Position numbers and translations under genes: made by a program. Below, piece by piece: positions 5,410 to 13,698 of a stretch of 14,415 bases of DNA (position 1 is its first letter; every line of letters starts with the position of its first letter). The notes beneath the pieces were generated by a model. The model saw only the letters and a program-made list of their open reading frames with translations, was not told the DNA's origin and searched no databases. The DNA comes from Shewanella sp. (GTDB lineage: Bacteria > Pseudomonadota > Gammaproteobacteria > Enterobacterales > Shewanellaceae): the NCBI GenBank assembly GCA_004195335.1, contig SDWK01000412.1, positions 1-14,415 on the forward strand. Reading direction: 5' to 3'.

Positions 5410-6964
5410 TAAAAAATTAGTTAAGTCAGGCATTATCGTCAGTGCAATGACCTTAGTTTCTCGTGTATTAGGTTTGATCCGGGACGTTGTGATTGCAAAC
5501 TTGATGGGGGCAGGAAGCGGTGCCGATGTGTTTATCTTGGCTAATAAAATCCCTAATTTTTTAAGACGTTTGTTTGCCGAAGGTGCATTTGCACAGGCAT
5601 TTGTGCCGGTATTCACTGAGTATCAACAAAAACAGTCCGATGAAGAAGTCCGTGAGCTCATCGCTAAAGTCACCGGGACATTAGGGGTACTGGTCAGTAT
5701 TGTCACCTTAGTCGGTGTTGTCGCTTCACCCGTTTTAATGGCGTTGTTTGGTAACGGTTGGTTTGTAGCCTGGATTAATGATGAACCCAGTGGTGCAAAG
5801 TTTGAGCTTGCCTCTTTACTATTAAAAATTACCTTTCCTTATCTGTGGTTTATTACCTTTACCGCGCTGGCTGGCTCTATTCTCAATACTCGAGGCAGAT
5901 TTGCCGTTTCAGCGTTTACGCCGGTATTTTTAAACATTGCTATCATTTGCGCGGCTCTATTTGTTGCGCCTGAACTTGAGCAACCTGAAATAGGTTTGGC
6001 ATTTGGGGTTTTTTTTGGTGGCTTAATTCAGTTTCTGTTTCAATTACCTTTTTTGCTTAAAGAGAAGGCCCTCGTTAGGCCCTCATGGGGATGGAACCAT
6101 CCTGGAGTCACTAAAATAAGAACCTTGATGCTTCCCGCGATTTTTGGGGTGTCGGTTTCTCAGATAAACCTGTTATTTGATACCTTTATTGCCAGTTACC
6201 TGATGACTGGCTCTATCAGCTGGCTCTACTATTCCGATCGTCTACTCGAATTCCCTTTGGGTTTATTTGGTATCGCTATTGCGACAGTGATCTTACCTGC
6301 ATTGTCTAAAAAACATATTAATGATGAAGGCAAGGGATTTGAAACGACCATGAACTGGGGGGTTAAAGCAATTCTATTGCTTGGCATGCCAGCCATGTGT
6401 GGTTTGATTATCCTCGCCAAACCTATGTTGATGGTTCTGTTTATGCGTGGGGCATTCACTATTGATGATGTAGAAATGGCATCCTATAGCTTAATGGCTT
6501 ACGGCAGTGGATTGCTCAGCTTTATGCTCATTAAAGTGTTGGCTCCTGGGTATTATTCACGACAAGACACTAAAACGCCGGTTCGCTATGGCATTATTGC
6601 CATGGTGAGTAATATGGTGCTTAACGTCATCTTTGCTATTCCTTTTGGGTATGTTGGGTTAGCCATTGCTACCTCTATATCTGCCTTGTTGAATGCAAGT
6701 TTGCTTTACCGCGGTTTACATAAGGCGAAGGTTTATCGGGTAAACAGACAAACCGTGCAGTTTTTTTTAAAAGCTTTGCTATCTTGTTTAGCGATGACCT
6801 TGGTCTTAATTCAGTTTTTACCCAGTCAGGATGGGTGGCTTGAGCTGGATTTTTCACAAAGAGCCGTAACACTCTTAGGTTTGATTGGTTTTGGGGGGGG
6901 AAGCTATTTAATTAGCATGATGCTGTTGGGAATTCGTCCTTGGAAGATTAAAACCGGACTTTAA
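5405..6964 (+). CDS. murJ: lipid II flippase MurJ (MviN)
   Basis: MurJ moves lipid II, the peptidoglycan precursor, across the inner membrane and is essential in most Gram-negative bacteria. The 519-residue MOP-superfamily protein has about 14 hydrophobic helices and full similarity to E. coli MurJ. Residues needed for activity there appear at an offset of two: R20 (SRVLG), R26 (LIRD), D41 (GADVF) and R54 (NFLRRLFAEGAF), plus R279 in YYSDRLLEFP. KVLAPGYYSRQDTKTPV is the conserved later motif. The start is TTG 5405, four bases after AGGGGG; no nearby ATG gives the family N terminus. The gene contains G8 (6893-6900) and T8 (6009-6016, 6761-6768) homopolymers, all in frame. It is separated from ribF by 97 bp holding a new promoter. 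Confidence 0.95.
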   Translation: MSKKLVKSGIIVSAMTLVSRVLGLIRDVVIANLMGAGSGADVFILANKIPNFLRRLFAEGAFAQAFVPVFTEYQQKQSDEEVRELIAKVTGTLGVLVSIVTLVGVVASPVLMALFGNGWFVAWINDEPSGAKFELASLLLKITFPYLWFITFTALAGSILNTRGRFAVSAFTPVFLNIAIICAALFVAPELEQPEIGLAFGVFFGGLIQFLFQLPFLLKEKALVRPSWGWNHPGVTKIRTLMLPAIFGVSVSQINLLFDTFIASYLMTGSISWLYYSDRLLEFPLGLFGIAIATVILPALSKKHINDEGKGFETTMNWGVKAILLLGMPAMCGLIILAKPMLMVLFMRGAFTIDDVEMASYSLMAYGSGLLSFMLIKVLAPGYYSRQDTKTPVRYGIIAMVSNMVLNVIFAIPFGYVGLAIATSISALLNASLLYRGLHKAKVYRVNRQTVQFFLKALLSCLAMTLVLIQFLPSQDGWLELDFSQRAVTLLGLIGFGGGSYLISMMLLGIRPWKIKTGL

Positions 6965-6996
6965 TTCGTGGTTCTGCGTAAGAGCAAGCAAGATCA

Positions 6997-7028
6997 TTGC
7001 TGATTATCCATGTCAGCTGGTATATAAT
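6997..7028 (+). promoter_or_regulatory. promoter of the ribF-ileS-lspA-fkpB-ispH operon
   Basis: TTGCTG (6997-7002) lies 18 bp before TATATA (7021-7026), which has an upstream TGG (extended -10); the overlapping TATAAT (7023-7028) is the alternative -10 with 20-bp spacing. Transcription should start near 7033-7035, leaving an unusually short leader of about 28 nt before ribF. Confidence 0.75.
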
Positions 7029-7061
7029 CCGTCCACTTAAGCTAGCTAGTTATTTAATCTA

Positions 7062-7997
7062 ATGGAACTAATTCGCGGTATACACAATATTTTACCAGCA
7101 CATCATGGTTGTGTTCTCACTATAGGCAACTTTGATGGCGTTCATCGTGGACATGCTGAAGTTATTACGAAGCTAGTAAAGAAGGCTCGACAACTTAAGG
7201 TTCCGGCAACATTGATGACCTTTGAGCCTCAACCGCAAGAGATGTTTAAGGGTGAAAATGCACCTGCCAGACTGAGTATTCTCAGAGATAAGATCTTCTT
7301 GCTGGAAGAGCTGGGGATTGACAGGTTAGTATGTATTAACTTTAATGCTAAGTTTGCTAATTTATCGGCTGAAGATTTTATCGAGAAACTACTGGTCGAA
7401 TCCCTTGGGGTGAAGTATCTGGTTGTTGGTGATGACTTTTGTTTCGGTAGGCAGCGTAAGGGCAACTTCGACATGCTTAAGTCTGCCGGTGAAAACCATA
7501 GCTTTGCAGTGGTTAGTACCCAGAGTTTTCTTCTCGGTGATAAGAGAGTTAGCTCGACAGAGATCAGACAGCTCCTTGCCGAAGGTAAGATGGAGCAAGC
7601 AAGACGATTACTTGGTCACCCATTTACTCTGTGTGGCAAAGTTGCACACGGTGAAAAAATTGGACGAACTCTCGGTTTTCCAACCGCCAATATAGCCTTG
7701 AAACGCCAAGTGTCTCCCGTTAGAGGAGTGTTTGCCGTTAAGTTATATTGGGATAACAGTGATATTTATGAAGGTGTAGCCAATATTGGCTTTAGACCTA
7801 CAGTCAATGGCCAAGTATGCCAATTAGAAGTACACATTTTTGATTTCGACGGTGACCTTTATGGTCGAACTGTAGAGGTCGAATTGGTAGCAAAGATTCG
7901 AGATGAACAGCCATTCCAGTCACTGGAAGCGCTGAAGAGACAAATTAACAATGACGCTGACGAAGCCAAAGCTCTGCTTGGCTGCGATGCAGGTTAA
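7062..7997 (+). CDS. ribF: bifunctional riboflavin kinase / FMN adenylyltransferase
   Basis: The cytoplasmic enzyme phosphorylates riboflavin to FMN and adenylates FMN to FAD. The 311 residues (313 in E. coli) contain the N-terminal nucleotidyltransferase domain with GNFDGVHRGH (22-31), TFEPQP (53-58), DDFCFGRQRKG (124-134) and SSTEIR (164-169). The C-terminal flavokinase domain has GRTLGFPTANI (201-211) and QLEVHIFDFDGDLYG (254-268). The N terminus MELIRGIHN matches E. coli MKLIRGIHN, so ATG 7062 is right even though no Shine-Dalgarno sequence precedes it (the bases are AT-rich). First gene of a conserved operon; ileS follows after 31 bp. Confidence 0.97.
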   Translation: MELIRGIHNILPAHHGCVLTIGNFDGVHRGHAEVITKLVKKARQLKVPATLMTFEPQPQEMFKGENAPARLSILRDKIFLLEELGIDRLVCINFNAKFANLSAEDFIEKLLVESLGVKYLVVGDDFCFGRQRKGNFDMLKSAGENHSFAVVSTQSFLLGDKRVSSTEIRQLLAEGKMEQARRLLGHPFTLCGKVAHGEKIGRTLGFPTANIALKRQVSPVRGVFAVKLYWDNSDIYEGVANIGFRPTVNGQVCQLEVHIFDFDGDLYGRTVEVELVAKIRDEQPFQSLEALKRQINNDADEAKALLGCDAG

Positions 7998-8028
7998 ACC
8001 TGTTGGCTAAATAAATGGTATAGGATCA

Positions 8029-10851
8029 ATGAGCGACTATAAATCTACTTTGAATTTGCCGGAAACTGAGTTTCCGATGCGTGGTAATCTGGCTAATCGT
8101 GAGCCAGTGATGTTGAAGTCCTGGACAGACGATGGACTGTATCAACAGATCCGTGATAGCCGTATTGGACGTAAGCCTTTTATCCTACATGATGGCCCTC
8201 CATATGCGAACGGCAGTATTCATATAGGCCATTCAGTCAATAAGATCCTAAAAGACATTATTGTAAAATCTAAGACACTATCTGGTTTTGATGCTCCTTA
8301 CATTCCTGGTTGGGATTGTCATGGTTTGCCAATCGAGCTTAAGGTCGAGCAGAAAGTCGGTAAGCCGGGACATAAAGTTACGGCTGCAGAGTTTCGTGAA
8401 AAATGCCGTGAGTACGCCGCTAAACAGGTCGATGGTCAGCGTGAAGACTTTATTCGCCTAGGTGTTTTTGCTGATTGGTATAAGCCTTATCTGACGATGG
8501 ACTTCGATACCGAAGCTAATATCGTTCGTTCACTGGCCAAAGTTATCGGTAGTGGCCACCTGCACAAAGGTGTTAAGCCGGTTCATTGGTGTACAGATTG
8601 CGGTTCTGCATTAGCTGAAGCCGAAGTTGAATACGAAGATAAGAAGTCTCCGGCTATCGACGTTGCTTTTGCAGCAACAGATAAAGCTGCACTACTTGCT
8701 AAGTTTTCTGTGCAGGACTGCACGGGTTCAGCCTCAATGGTTATCTGGACTACGACACCGTGGACACTGCCTGCAAACAGAGCATTATCTATTTCGGCTG
8801 AGCTTGATTATGTCCTCGTCGAGTTTGTCAAAGATGGTGCTACATCGACAGTTATTTTAGCCGATGCGCTGGTTGAATCTTGCATGGCACGTTATGGCGT
8901 TGAGTCTCATACCTTGCTTGGTAAAGTTAAAGGACAAGAGCTTGAGCTGTTGCGATTTAACCATCCTTTCTATGATTTTGATGTACCGGTGATCTTAGCC
9001 GACCACGTTACTGTTGATTCGGGTACTGGTGTGGTTCACACGGCCCCAGGTCATGGTCAGGATGACTTTATTGTCGGACAGAAGTATGGTTTAGAAGTCG
9101 CTAACCCAGTGGGTGATAATGGTGTCTACAAAGCTGATACTGAGATTTTTGCTGGCCAACATGTTTTCAAGGCTAACGATAGCGTAGTCGCACTTCTCGA
9201 AGAGAATGGTGCCTTGATCAAGCATGAGGTTATCCTTCATAGCTACCCGCATTGCTGGCGCCATAAGACGCCAATTATCTTTAGAGCTACACCACAGTGG
9301 TTTATCTCTATGGAACAAAAAGGCTTAAGAAAACAAGCGCTGGGCGGAATCAAGCAGACTCAGTGGATCCCTGATTGGGGTCAGAGTCGTATTGAAAAAA
9401 TGGTAGAGAATCGTCCGGATTGGTGTATCTCCAGACAGCGGACATGGGGTGTACCTATAGCCCTGTTTGTTCATCGTGAAACTGAAGAGCTACACCCGGA
9501 TAGCATCTCTTTGATGGAACGTGTTGCCAACAAGATCGAACAGAAGGGCATTCAAGCCTGGTGGGATCTTGATGCATCAGAGCTTCTAGGTGATGAAGCC
9601 GATCAATACCGAAAGGTGACCGATACGTTAGATGTCTGGTATGACTCAGGTTCATCTTTCTCATCAGTCGTTGCTTCTCGTCCCGAGTTTCAGGGGCATG
9701 AGATTGACCTGTATTTAGAAGGTAGCGATCAGCATCGTGGTTGGTTTATGTCATCATTGATGATTTCGACTGCTATGAATGGTAAACCACCATATAAACA
9801 GGTGCTTACTCACGGATTTACCGTGGATGGCAACGGCCGTAAGATGTCAAAATCTATCGGTAATGTTATCGCACCACAAACTGTGACTAATAAATTGGGC
9901 GCTGATATTCTGCGTTTATGGGTTGCGGCTACCGATTATAGCGGTGAGATGACAGTATCTGATGAGATTTTGAAACGTAGTGCGGATGCCTATCGTCGTA
10001 TCCGTAATACCGCTCGCTTCTTATTGGCCAATATTAATGGCTTCGATCCTGTTAAAGACATGGTCGCAGTAGAAGATATGGTTGCGCTTGATCGCTGGGT
10101 AGTTCGTCGCGCAGCAGCACTACAAGATGAGCTACTGGAAGCCTATGACCAGTATAACTTCCACGTGGTAACGCAGAAGTTAATGCAGTTTTGTTCAGTA
10201 GAGTTGGGTAGCTTCTATCTCGATATCATTAAAGACAGACAGTACACAGCCAAAGGTGACAGTGTCGCTCGTCGTAGTTGCCAGAGTGCGCTTTATTTGA
10301 TTTCTGAAGCTATGGTGCGCTGGATTGCGCCTATCTTAAGTTTCACTGCCGATGAAATTTGGCAGTTGCTACCGGGTAAGCGTGAGAAATATGTCTTTAC
10401 TCAAGAGTGGTATCAAGGGCTTGAGTCTGTAACATTAGAGTCAGACTTGAGTGATGAGCATTGGGAGCAATTGCTGGCAGTTCGTAGTGAAGTCAATAAA
10501 GTGATCGAACAAGCTCGACGTGAGAAACAGATTGGTGGTTCTTTAGAAGCTGAAATCACACTGTATGCTGACGATGCTTTGTCGCAAGCATTAGCGACAT
10601 TAGGAGATGAGCTCAGATTCGTTCTATTGACCTCAAAAACTGAGATTGTTTCGCTATCAACAGCACCTGATGATGCTATCGAAACCGAATTGGCCTCATT
10701 GAAGCTTGGATGGCATAAAACAGAATCTGAGAAGTGTGAACGTTGCTGGCACCACAGAGAAGACGTTGGTCAAGTGGAAGCGCATCCAACGCTTTGTACT
10801 CGTTGTGTGACCAATATTGAAGGTGACGGTGAAGTTCGTCAGTTTGCTTAA
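8029..10851 (+). CDS. ileS: isoleucyl-tRNA synthetase
   Basis: Class Ia synthetase that charges tRNA-Ile and edits misactivated valine. The 940 residues (938 in E. coli) show HIGH at 65-68 inside [22 protein letters not shown] near 94-103, the CP1 editing domain with [10 protein letters not shown] near 241-250 and [11 protein letters not shown] near 337-347, [12 protein letters not shown] from 465, KMSKS at 605-609 and a C-terminal zinc finger of C903, C906, C923 and C926. This arrangement is the bacterial type sensitive to mupirocin in general, not the eukaryote-like type. AGGA (8022-8025) lies just before ATG 8029. All key residues are intact. It is followed by an unusually long 138-bp gap to lspA. 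Confidence 0.98.
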   Translation: MSDYKSTLNLPETEFPMRGNLANREPVMLKSWTDDGLYQQIRDSRIGRKPFILHDGPPYANGSIHIGHSVNKILKDIIVKSKTLSGFDAPYIPGWDCHGLPIELKVEQKVGKPGHKVTAAEFREKCREYAAKQVDGQREDFIRLGVFADWYKPYLTMDFDTEANIVRSLAKVIGSGHLHKGVKPVHWCTDCGSALAEAEVEYEDKKSPAIDVAFAATDKAALLAKFSVQDCTGSASMVIWTTTPWTLPANRALSISAELDYVLVEFVKDGATSTVILADALVESCMARYGVESHTLLGKVKGQELELLRFNHPFYDFDVPVILADHVTVDSGTGVVHTAPGHGQDDFIVGQKYGLEVANPVGDNGVYKADTEIFAGQHVFKANDSVVALLEENGALIKHEVILHSYPHCWRHKTPIIFRATPQWFISMEQKGLRKQALGGIKQTQWIPDWGQSRIEKMVENRPDWCISRQRTWGVPIALFVHRETEELHPDSISLMERVANKIEQKGIQAWWDLDASELLGDEADQYRKVTDTLDVWYDSGSSFSSVVASRPEFQGHEIDLYLEGSDQHRGWFMSSLMISTAMNGKPPYKQVLTHGFTVDGNGRKMSKSIGNVIAPQTVTNKLGADILRLWVAATDYSGEMTVSDEILKRSADAYRRIRNTARFLLANINGFDPVKDMVAVEDMVALDRWVVRRAAALQDELLEAYDQYNFHVVTQKLMQFCSVELGSFYLDIIKDRQYTAKGDSVARRSCQSALYLISEAMVRWIAPILSFTADEIWQLLPGKREKYVFTQEWYQGLESVTLESDLSDEHWEQLLAVRSEVNKVIEQARREKQIGGSLEAEITLYADDALSQALATLGDELRFVLLTSKTEIVSLSTAPDDAIETELASLKLGWHKTESEKCERCWHHREDVGQVEAHPTLCTRCVTNIEGDGEVRQFA

Positions 10852-10862
10852 AGAGATGTGTT

Positions 10863-10909
10863 AATACCAACGAGATCGGAAGCGCAAGCTTCCGACTTTC
10901 GTTAGTCTA
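10863..10909 (+). repeat. long hairpin with GCAA tetraloop, candidate palindromic repeat
   Basis: TCGGAAGC (10876-10883) and GCTTCCGA (10888-10895) form a perfect 8-bp stem closed by the GNRA loop GCAA. The stem extends outward through AACGAGA (10869-10875) and TTTCGTT (10897-10903), with one bulged C, to about 15 bp. Weaker pairing reaches 10863 and 10909. Its edge AATACCAA also occurs at 4818-4825. It could be a REP/MITE-like intergenic element, or an mRNA processing or stability hairpin. No T-run directly follows, so it is not a standard terminator. Confidence 0.5.
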
Positions 10910-10924
10910 TTCGCTAGTATTTTT

Positions 10925-10956
10925 TCGCCTTTATCAGAGCTTATTTGATAAGGCGA
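10925..10956 (+). other. second hairpin between ileS and lspA
   Basis: TCGCCTTTATCA (10925-10936) pairs with TGATAAGGCGA (10946-10956), with one bulged T, around a nine-base loop: an 11-bp stem. It lies about 20 nt upstream of the lspA ribosome site and follows T6 at 10920-10925. It may influence message processing or lspA translation. Function is not established. Confidence 0.45.
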
Positions 10957-10989
10957 TGTGCCAAAGTATGCATAGAAGGAAACATTTTA

Positions 10990-11520
10990 ATGCCAACTAA
11001 CTGGAAAGACAGTGGCTTGCGTTGGTATTGGGTCGTTGTATTGGTGTTTATTGCCGATCAAGTATCGAAGCAATGGATCTTAACCAACTTTGAACTGCAT
11101 GAATCGGTTAATTTATTACCTTTCTTTAACTTTACCTATGTACGCAATTATGGCGCCGCATTTAGCTTTTTAAGTGATGCTGGTGGGTGGCAAAAATGGT
11201 TATTTACTTTTATTGCTGTCGCATTTAGCACCATATTAACTATCTGGCTCAGAAAGCAACCGACGAAGATGTGGAGGTTGAATTTAGCCTATACCTTAGT
11301 GATTGGCGGCGCTTTAGGAAATCTGATCGATCGCCTGCAGCATGGCTATGTTGTAGACTTCTTAGACTTTTTCTGGAATACCAGCCATTTTGCTGCTTTC
11401 AACATTGCCGACTCGGCTATCTGTATTGGTGCGGGTTTGATCATTCTTGACTCATTTGTCAGTGATGATAAAGAGAAGAGTCAGAAAGGCCAAAATGATA
11501 ATAACGCAGCCAAGGAGTAA
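10990..11520 (+). CDS. lspA: lipoprotein signal peptidase (signal peptidase II)
   Basis: This inner-membrane aspartic protease cuts the signal peptide from diacylated prolipoproteins, such as the M28 peptidase lipoprotein in this window. The 176-residue protein has four hydrophobic helices and conserved blocks ADQVSK (22-27), NYGAAFS (53-59) and GGALGNLIDR (106-115). The catalytic aspartates are D123 (VVDFLDF) and D141 (FNIADS). The C-terminal tail is charged and Lys/Asn-rich. I chose ATG 10990, nine bases after AGGA (10977-10980); an in-frame TTG at 10945 would start inside the preceding hairpin loop and add non-conserved sequence. It is followed by fkpB after only five bases. Confidence 0.96.
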   Translation: MPTNWKDSGLRWYWVVVLVFIADQVSKQWILTNFELHESVNLLPFFNFTYVRNYGAAFSFLSDAGGWQKWLFTFIAVAFSTILTIWLRKQPTKMWRLNLAYTLVIGGALGNLIDRLQHGYVVDFLDFFWNTSHFAAFNIADSAICIGAGLIILDSFVSDDKEKSQKGQNDNNAAKE

Positions 11521-11525
11521 GACAA

Positions 11526-11948
11526 TTGTCTGATTTACGTTCTATTTTATGTCATATGAATATTGTGCTTGAAGATGGTTCTACTGCCGATAGCACCAAG
11601 GCTTCGGGTAAACCGGCAAAGTTGAATATTGGTGATGAAACGTTGAGTCCAGCTTTTGAAGCGCAAATAGCAACATTAGTCGAAGGAGATAAGCACAGCT
11701 TCACTCTTGAACCTGGTGATGCTTTTGGTGAATCTAATCCTGATGCAATCCATCATATGGACAGAAGTAAGTTTCCGGCAGATATGTCACTCGAGCCTGG
11801 TGTTATCGTCAGTTTTGGCGGACCTGGTGGAAGTGAGATACCCGGTATCGTTCGCGAATTGGCTGGAGATTCGGTTACCGTCGATCTGAACCATCCTTTA
11901 GCGGGTCGAATAGTCACGTTTGAACTTGAAGTCGTACAGGTACTTTAA
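11526..11948 (+). CDS. fkpB: FKBP-type peptidyl-prolyl isomerase SlpA/FkpB
   Basis: A cytoplasmic prolyl cis-trans isomerase and chaperone of the SlyD-like group. The 140 residues begin with the first FKBP strand segment (residues 1-69, ending in GDAFGE at 64-69), carry an inserted chaperone (IF) domain at about 70-118, and finish with DLNHPLAGR (120-128) and FELEV. There is no His-rich tail as in SlyD, which supports FkpB/SlpA. The start is TTG 11526, eight bases after a full AAGGAG (11512-11517) that overlaps the lspA stop region; the first ATG in frame (11556) would remove conserved residues. Translation is probably coupled to lspA. ispH follows after three bases. Confidence 0.93.
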   Translation: MSDLRSILCHMNIVLEDGSTADSTKASGKPAKLNIGDETLSPAFEAQIATLVEGDKHSFTLEPGDAFGESNPDAIHHMDRSKFPADMSLEPGVIVSFGGPGGSEIPGIVRELAGDSVTVDLNHPLAGRIVTFELEVVQVL

Positions 11949-11951
11949 CGT

Positions 11952-12899
11952 ATGCAAGAAGCTAAGAGTCTGCAGATTAAACTGGCAAATCCAAGAGGGT
12001 TCTGTGCCGGTGTCGATAGAGCGATCAGCATTGTTGAACGTGCATTAGAGCTTTTCTCTCCTCCGATTTATGTGCGCCACGAAGTCGTCCATAATCGTTA
12101 TGTGGTACAGAACCTCAAAGATCGAGGTGCTGTTTTTGTTGAAGAGCTGGATCAAGTTCCCGATGACAGCATCGTGATCTTTAGTGCTCATGGTGTATCA
12201 CAAGCTGTGAGAGCCGAAGCAAAGCACCGTGGCTTGAAAGTATTTGATGCCACTTGTCCCTTAGTGACTAAAGTACATCTGCAGGTGACTCGTGCCAGCC
12301 GTAAAGGTATCGAATGTATCTTGATAGGTCATGCAGGACATCCGGAGGTTGAAGGCACTATGGGACAATACAATAATCCCAATGGTGGCGTCCTCCTGGT
12401 TGAGTCTCCCGCCGATGTTGAATCCTTGGTGGTCAAAGATAAGAATAACTTATGTTTTGTTACTCAAACTACTCTATCGATGGATGATACTAAGGATGTC
12501 ATCGAAGCTCTTCAGAAGCGGTTCCCGACGATTCAAGGCCCTCGAAAGGACGATATCTGTTACGCCACTCAAAACAGGCAAGATGCCGTGCGTAACATCG
12601 CCGATGATGTCGATCTGTTTTTGGTCGTGGGGTCGAAGAACAGCTCTAATTCAAATCGACTGCGCGAGTTAGCACAGAAGAAAGGCACTCAAGCTTATCT
12701 GGTTGATAGTTCAGATGATATCGATGCCGCTTGGTTCGATGGAGTCACCAAAGTTGCTGTGACAGCCGGAGCGTCGGCTCCAGAAGTGCTTGTTAAACAA
12801 GTAATAGATGCTGTCGCCAAACTTGCTCCTAGTGTTATCACCGAGGTGGAAGGGCGTAAAGAAGATACCGTTTTTGCCGTCCCGGCAGAACTCAGGTAA
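11952..12899 (+). CDS. ispH: 4-hydroxy-3-methylbut-2-enyl diphosphate reductase
   Basis: IspH (LytB) is the last enzyme of the MEP pathway. It reduces HMBPP to isopentenyl and dimethylallyl diphosphate with a [4Fe-4S] cluster, feeding undecaprenyl phosphate and quinone synthesis. The 315 residues (316 in E. coli) hold the cluster cysteines C18 ([10 protein letters not shown]), C102 (DATCPLV) and C203 ([10 protein letters not shown]). The diphosphate-binding histidines are H47, H80 and H130, and the catalytic glutamate is E132 in [17 protein letters not shown] (228-237) is also conserved. ATG 11952 has only a weak upstream AGG, consistent with coupling to fkpB. Last gene of the operon. Confidence 0.98.
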   Translation: MQEAKSLQIKLANPRGFCAGVDRAISIVERALELFSPPIYVRHEVVHNRYVVQNLKDRGAVFVEELDQVPDDSIVIFSAHGVSQAVRAEAKHRGLKVFDATCPLVTKVHLQVTRASRKGIECILIGHAGHPEVEGTMGQYNNPNGGVLLVESPADVESLVVKDKNNLCFVTQTTLSMDDTKDVIEALQKRFPTIQGPRKDDICYATQNRQDAVRNIADDVDLFLVVGSKNSSNSNRLRELAQKKGTQAYLVDSSDDIDAAWFDGVTKVAVTAGASAPEVLVKQVIDAVAKLAPSVITEVEGRKEDTVFAVPAELR

Positions 12900-12929
12900 C
12901 TTTTACTTAAGTAGATAGTATTGTTAACT

Positions 12930-12955
12930 AAAAGGAGGCTTAGGCCTCCTTTTTT
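12930..12955 (+). terminator. operon terminator after ispH
   Basis: AAAGGAGGC (12931-12939) pairs with GCCTCCTTT (12944-12952) around a TTAG loop and continues into a T-run to 12955. It closes the ribF-ispH operon 31 bp after the ispH stop codon. Confidence 0.92.
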
Positions 12956-13023
12956 GTTGCCTGAATTTCATACTGGATCTAACAGAACAGATTTTTAGAC
13001 ACTAATATTACTAGCGCCTAACA

Positions 13024-13053
13024 TTCGACTAAACTATCATTAACCATTATTAT
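13024..13053 (+). promoter_or_regulatory. candidate promoter of the pilV-pilW cluster
   Basis: TTCGAC (13024-13029) lies 18 bp before TATTAT (13048-13053); TATGAT (13051-13056) overlaps it as an alternative -10. Transcription would start near 13060, leaving a leader of about 80 nt. No sigma-54 type GG/GC element was seen. A seven-codon frame, ATG 13098 to TAA 13121 (MFRQKYD), sits in the leader behind AAAGGG (13082-13087). Confidence 0.4.
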
Positions 13054-13140
13054 GATTGTTTCGCCTAACTTTCAGATTTTTAAAGGGTAAATTGATTATG
13101 TTTCGTCAAAAATATGACTAAATCGGGAGGTTTGACAAAA

Positions 13141-13698
13141 ATGCTGAGTGGAAATAGAGGCTTTTCATTAATTGAGGTCATGGTTGCGTTTGTGATCTTA
13201 GTTGTTGGGCTGGTTGGCGTTTTTAACCTTCATATCATATCTAAAAGAGGCAGCTTCGAATCTTTCCAGCAAACCCAAGCCTCCTATTTTACCAATGATA
13301 TTATCAATCGGATGAAACTAAATCGAACTCAACTTTCGAACTACGCAGGGACTTATACTGGCGGTTTATCTAAACCATCAAAATCTTGTGATGTGGTTGC
13401 GGGAGGGGCTGCTGTAGTGTGCACTAATAGTGAGACGCGAGTATGGGATCTCTATCAGTGGGGGCAACTCTTTATCGGCGCATCTGAACGAGTGAATGGT
13501 CGTAATGTTGGTGGTCTTGATACGCCAACGGCCTGCATTAAAGTTGAAAATACGGGTACTGTATTGGTGGTAATAACATGGCGTGGGATTAGAGAGGTCT
13601 CAGATGGAACCAACAATGCTACTGATGCATTTATTAAGTCATGTGGAACCAGTAGTAATCGGCGTAGAGCGTACTCTATCAATACGGTGATTATTTAG
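13141..13698 (+). CDS. pilV: type IV pilus minor pilin PilV-like
   Basis: This is a minor pilin needed to prime assembly of the type IV pilus; it is made as a prepilin, cleaved by PilD and inserted in the inner membrane. The 185 residues start with a seven-residue leader MLSGNRG, then FSLIEVMVAFVILVVGLVGVF, with the mature Glu5 (residue 12) and a single hydrophobic helix. The helix-to-globular transition is QQTQASYFTNDIINRMKLNR, typical of PilV. Four cysteines (83, 94, 132, 168) could form two disulfides. I chose ATG 13141, ten bases after GGGAGG (13125-13130), over ATG 13114, which lacks a close ribosome site and would lengthen the leader by nine residues. It abuts pilW with no gap. Confidence 0.85.
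   Translation: MLSGNRGFSLIEVMVAFVILVVGLVGVFNLHIISKRGSFESFQQTQASYFTNDIINRMKLNRTQLSNYAGTYTGGLSKPSKSCDVVAGGAAVVCTNSETRVWDLYQWGQLFIGASERVNGRNVGGLDTPTACIKVENTGTVLVVITWRGIREVSDGTNNATDAFIKSCGTSSNRRRAYSINTVII

Noticed and set aside
5380..5616. 78-residue minus-strand reading frame
   Set aside because: It lies opposite the start of murJ, has low-complexity content and no ribosome site; a shadow of the real gene.
10876..10925. Rho-independent terminator between ileS and lspA
   Set aside because: The T6 run is about 25 bases from the base of the first hairpin stem, and lspA and ileS belong to a known co-transcribed operon.
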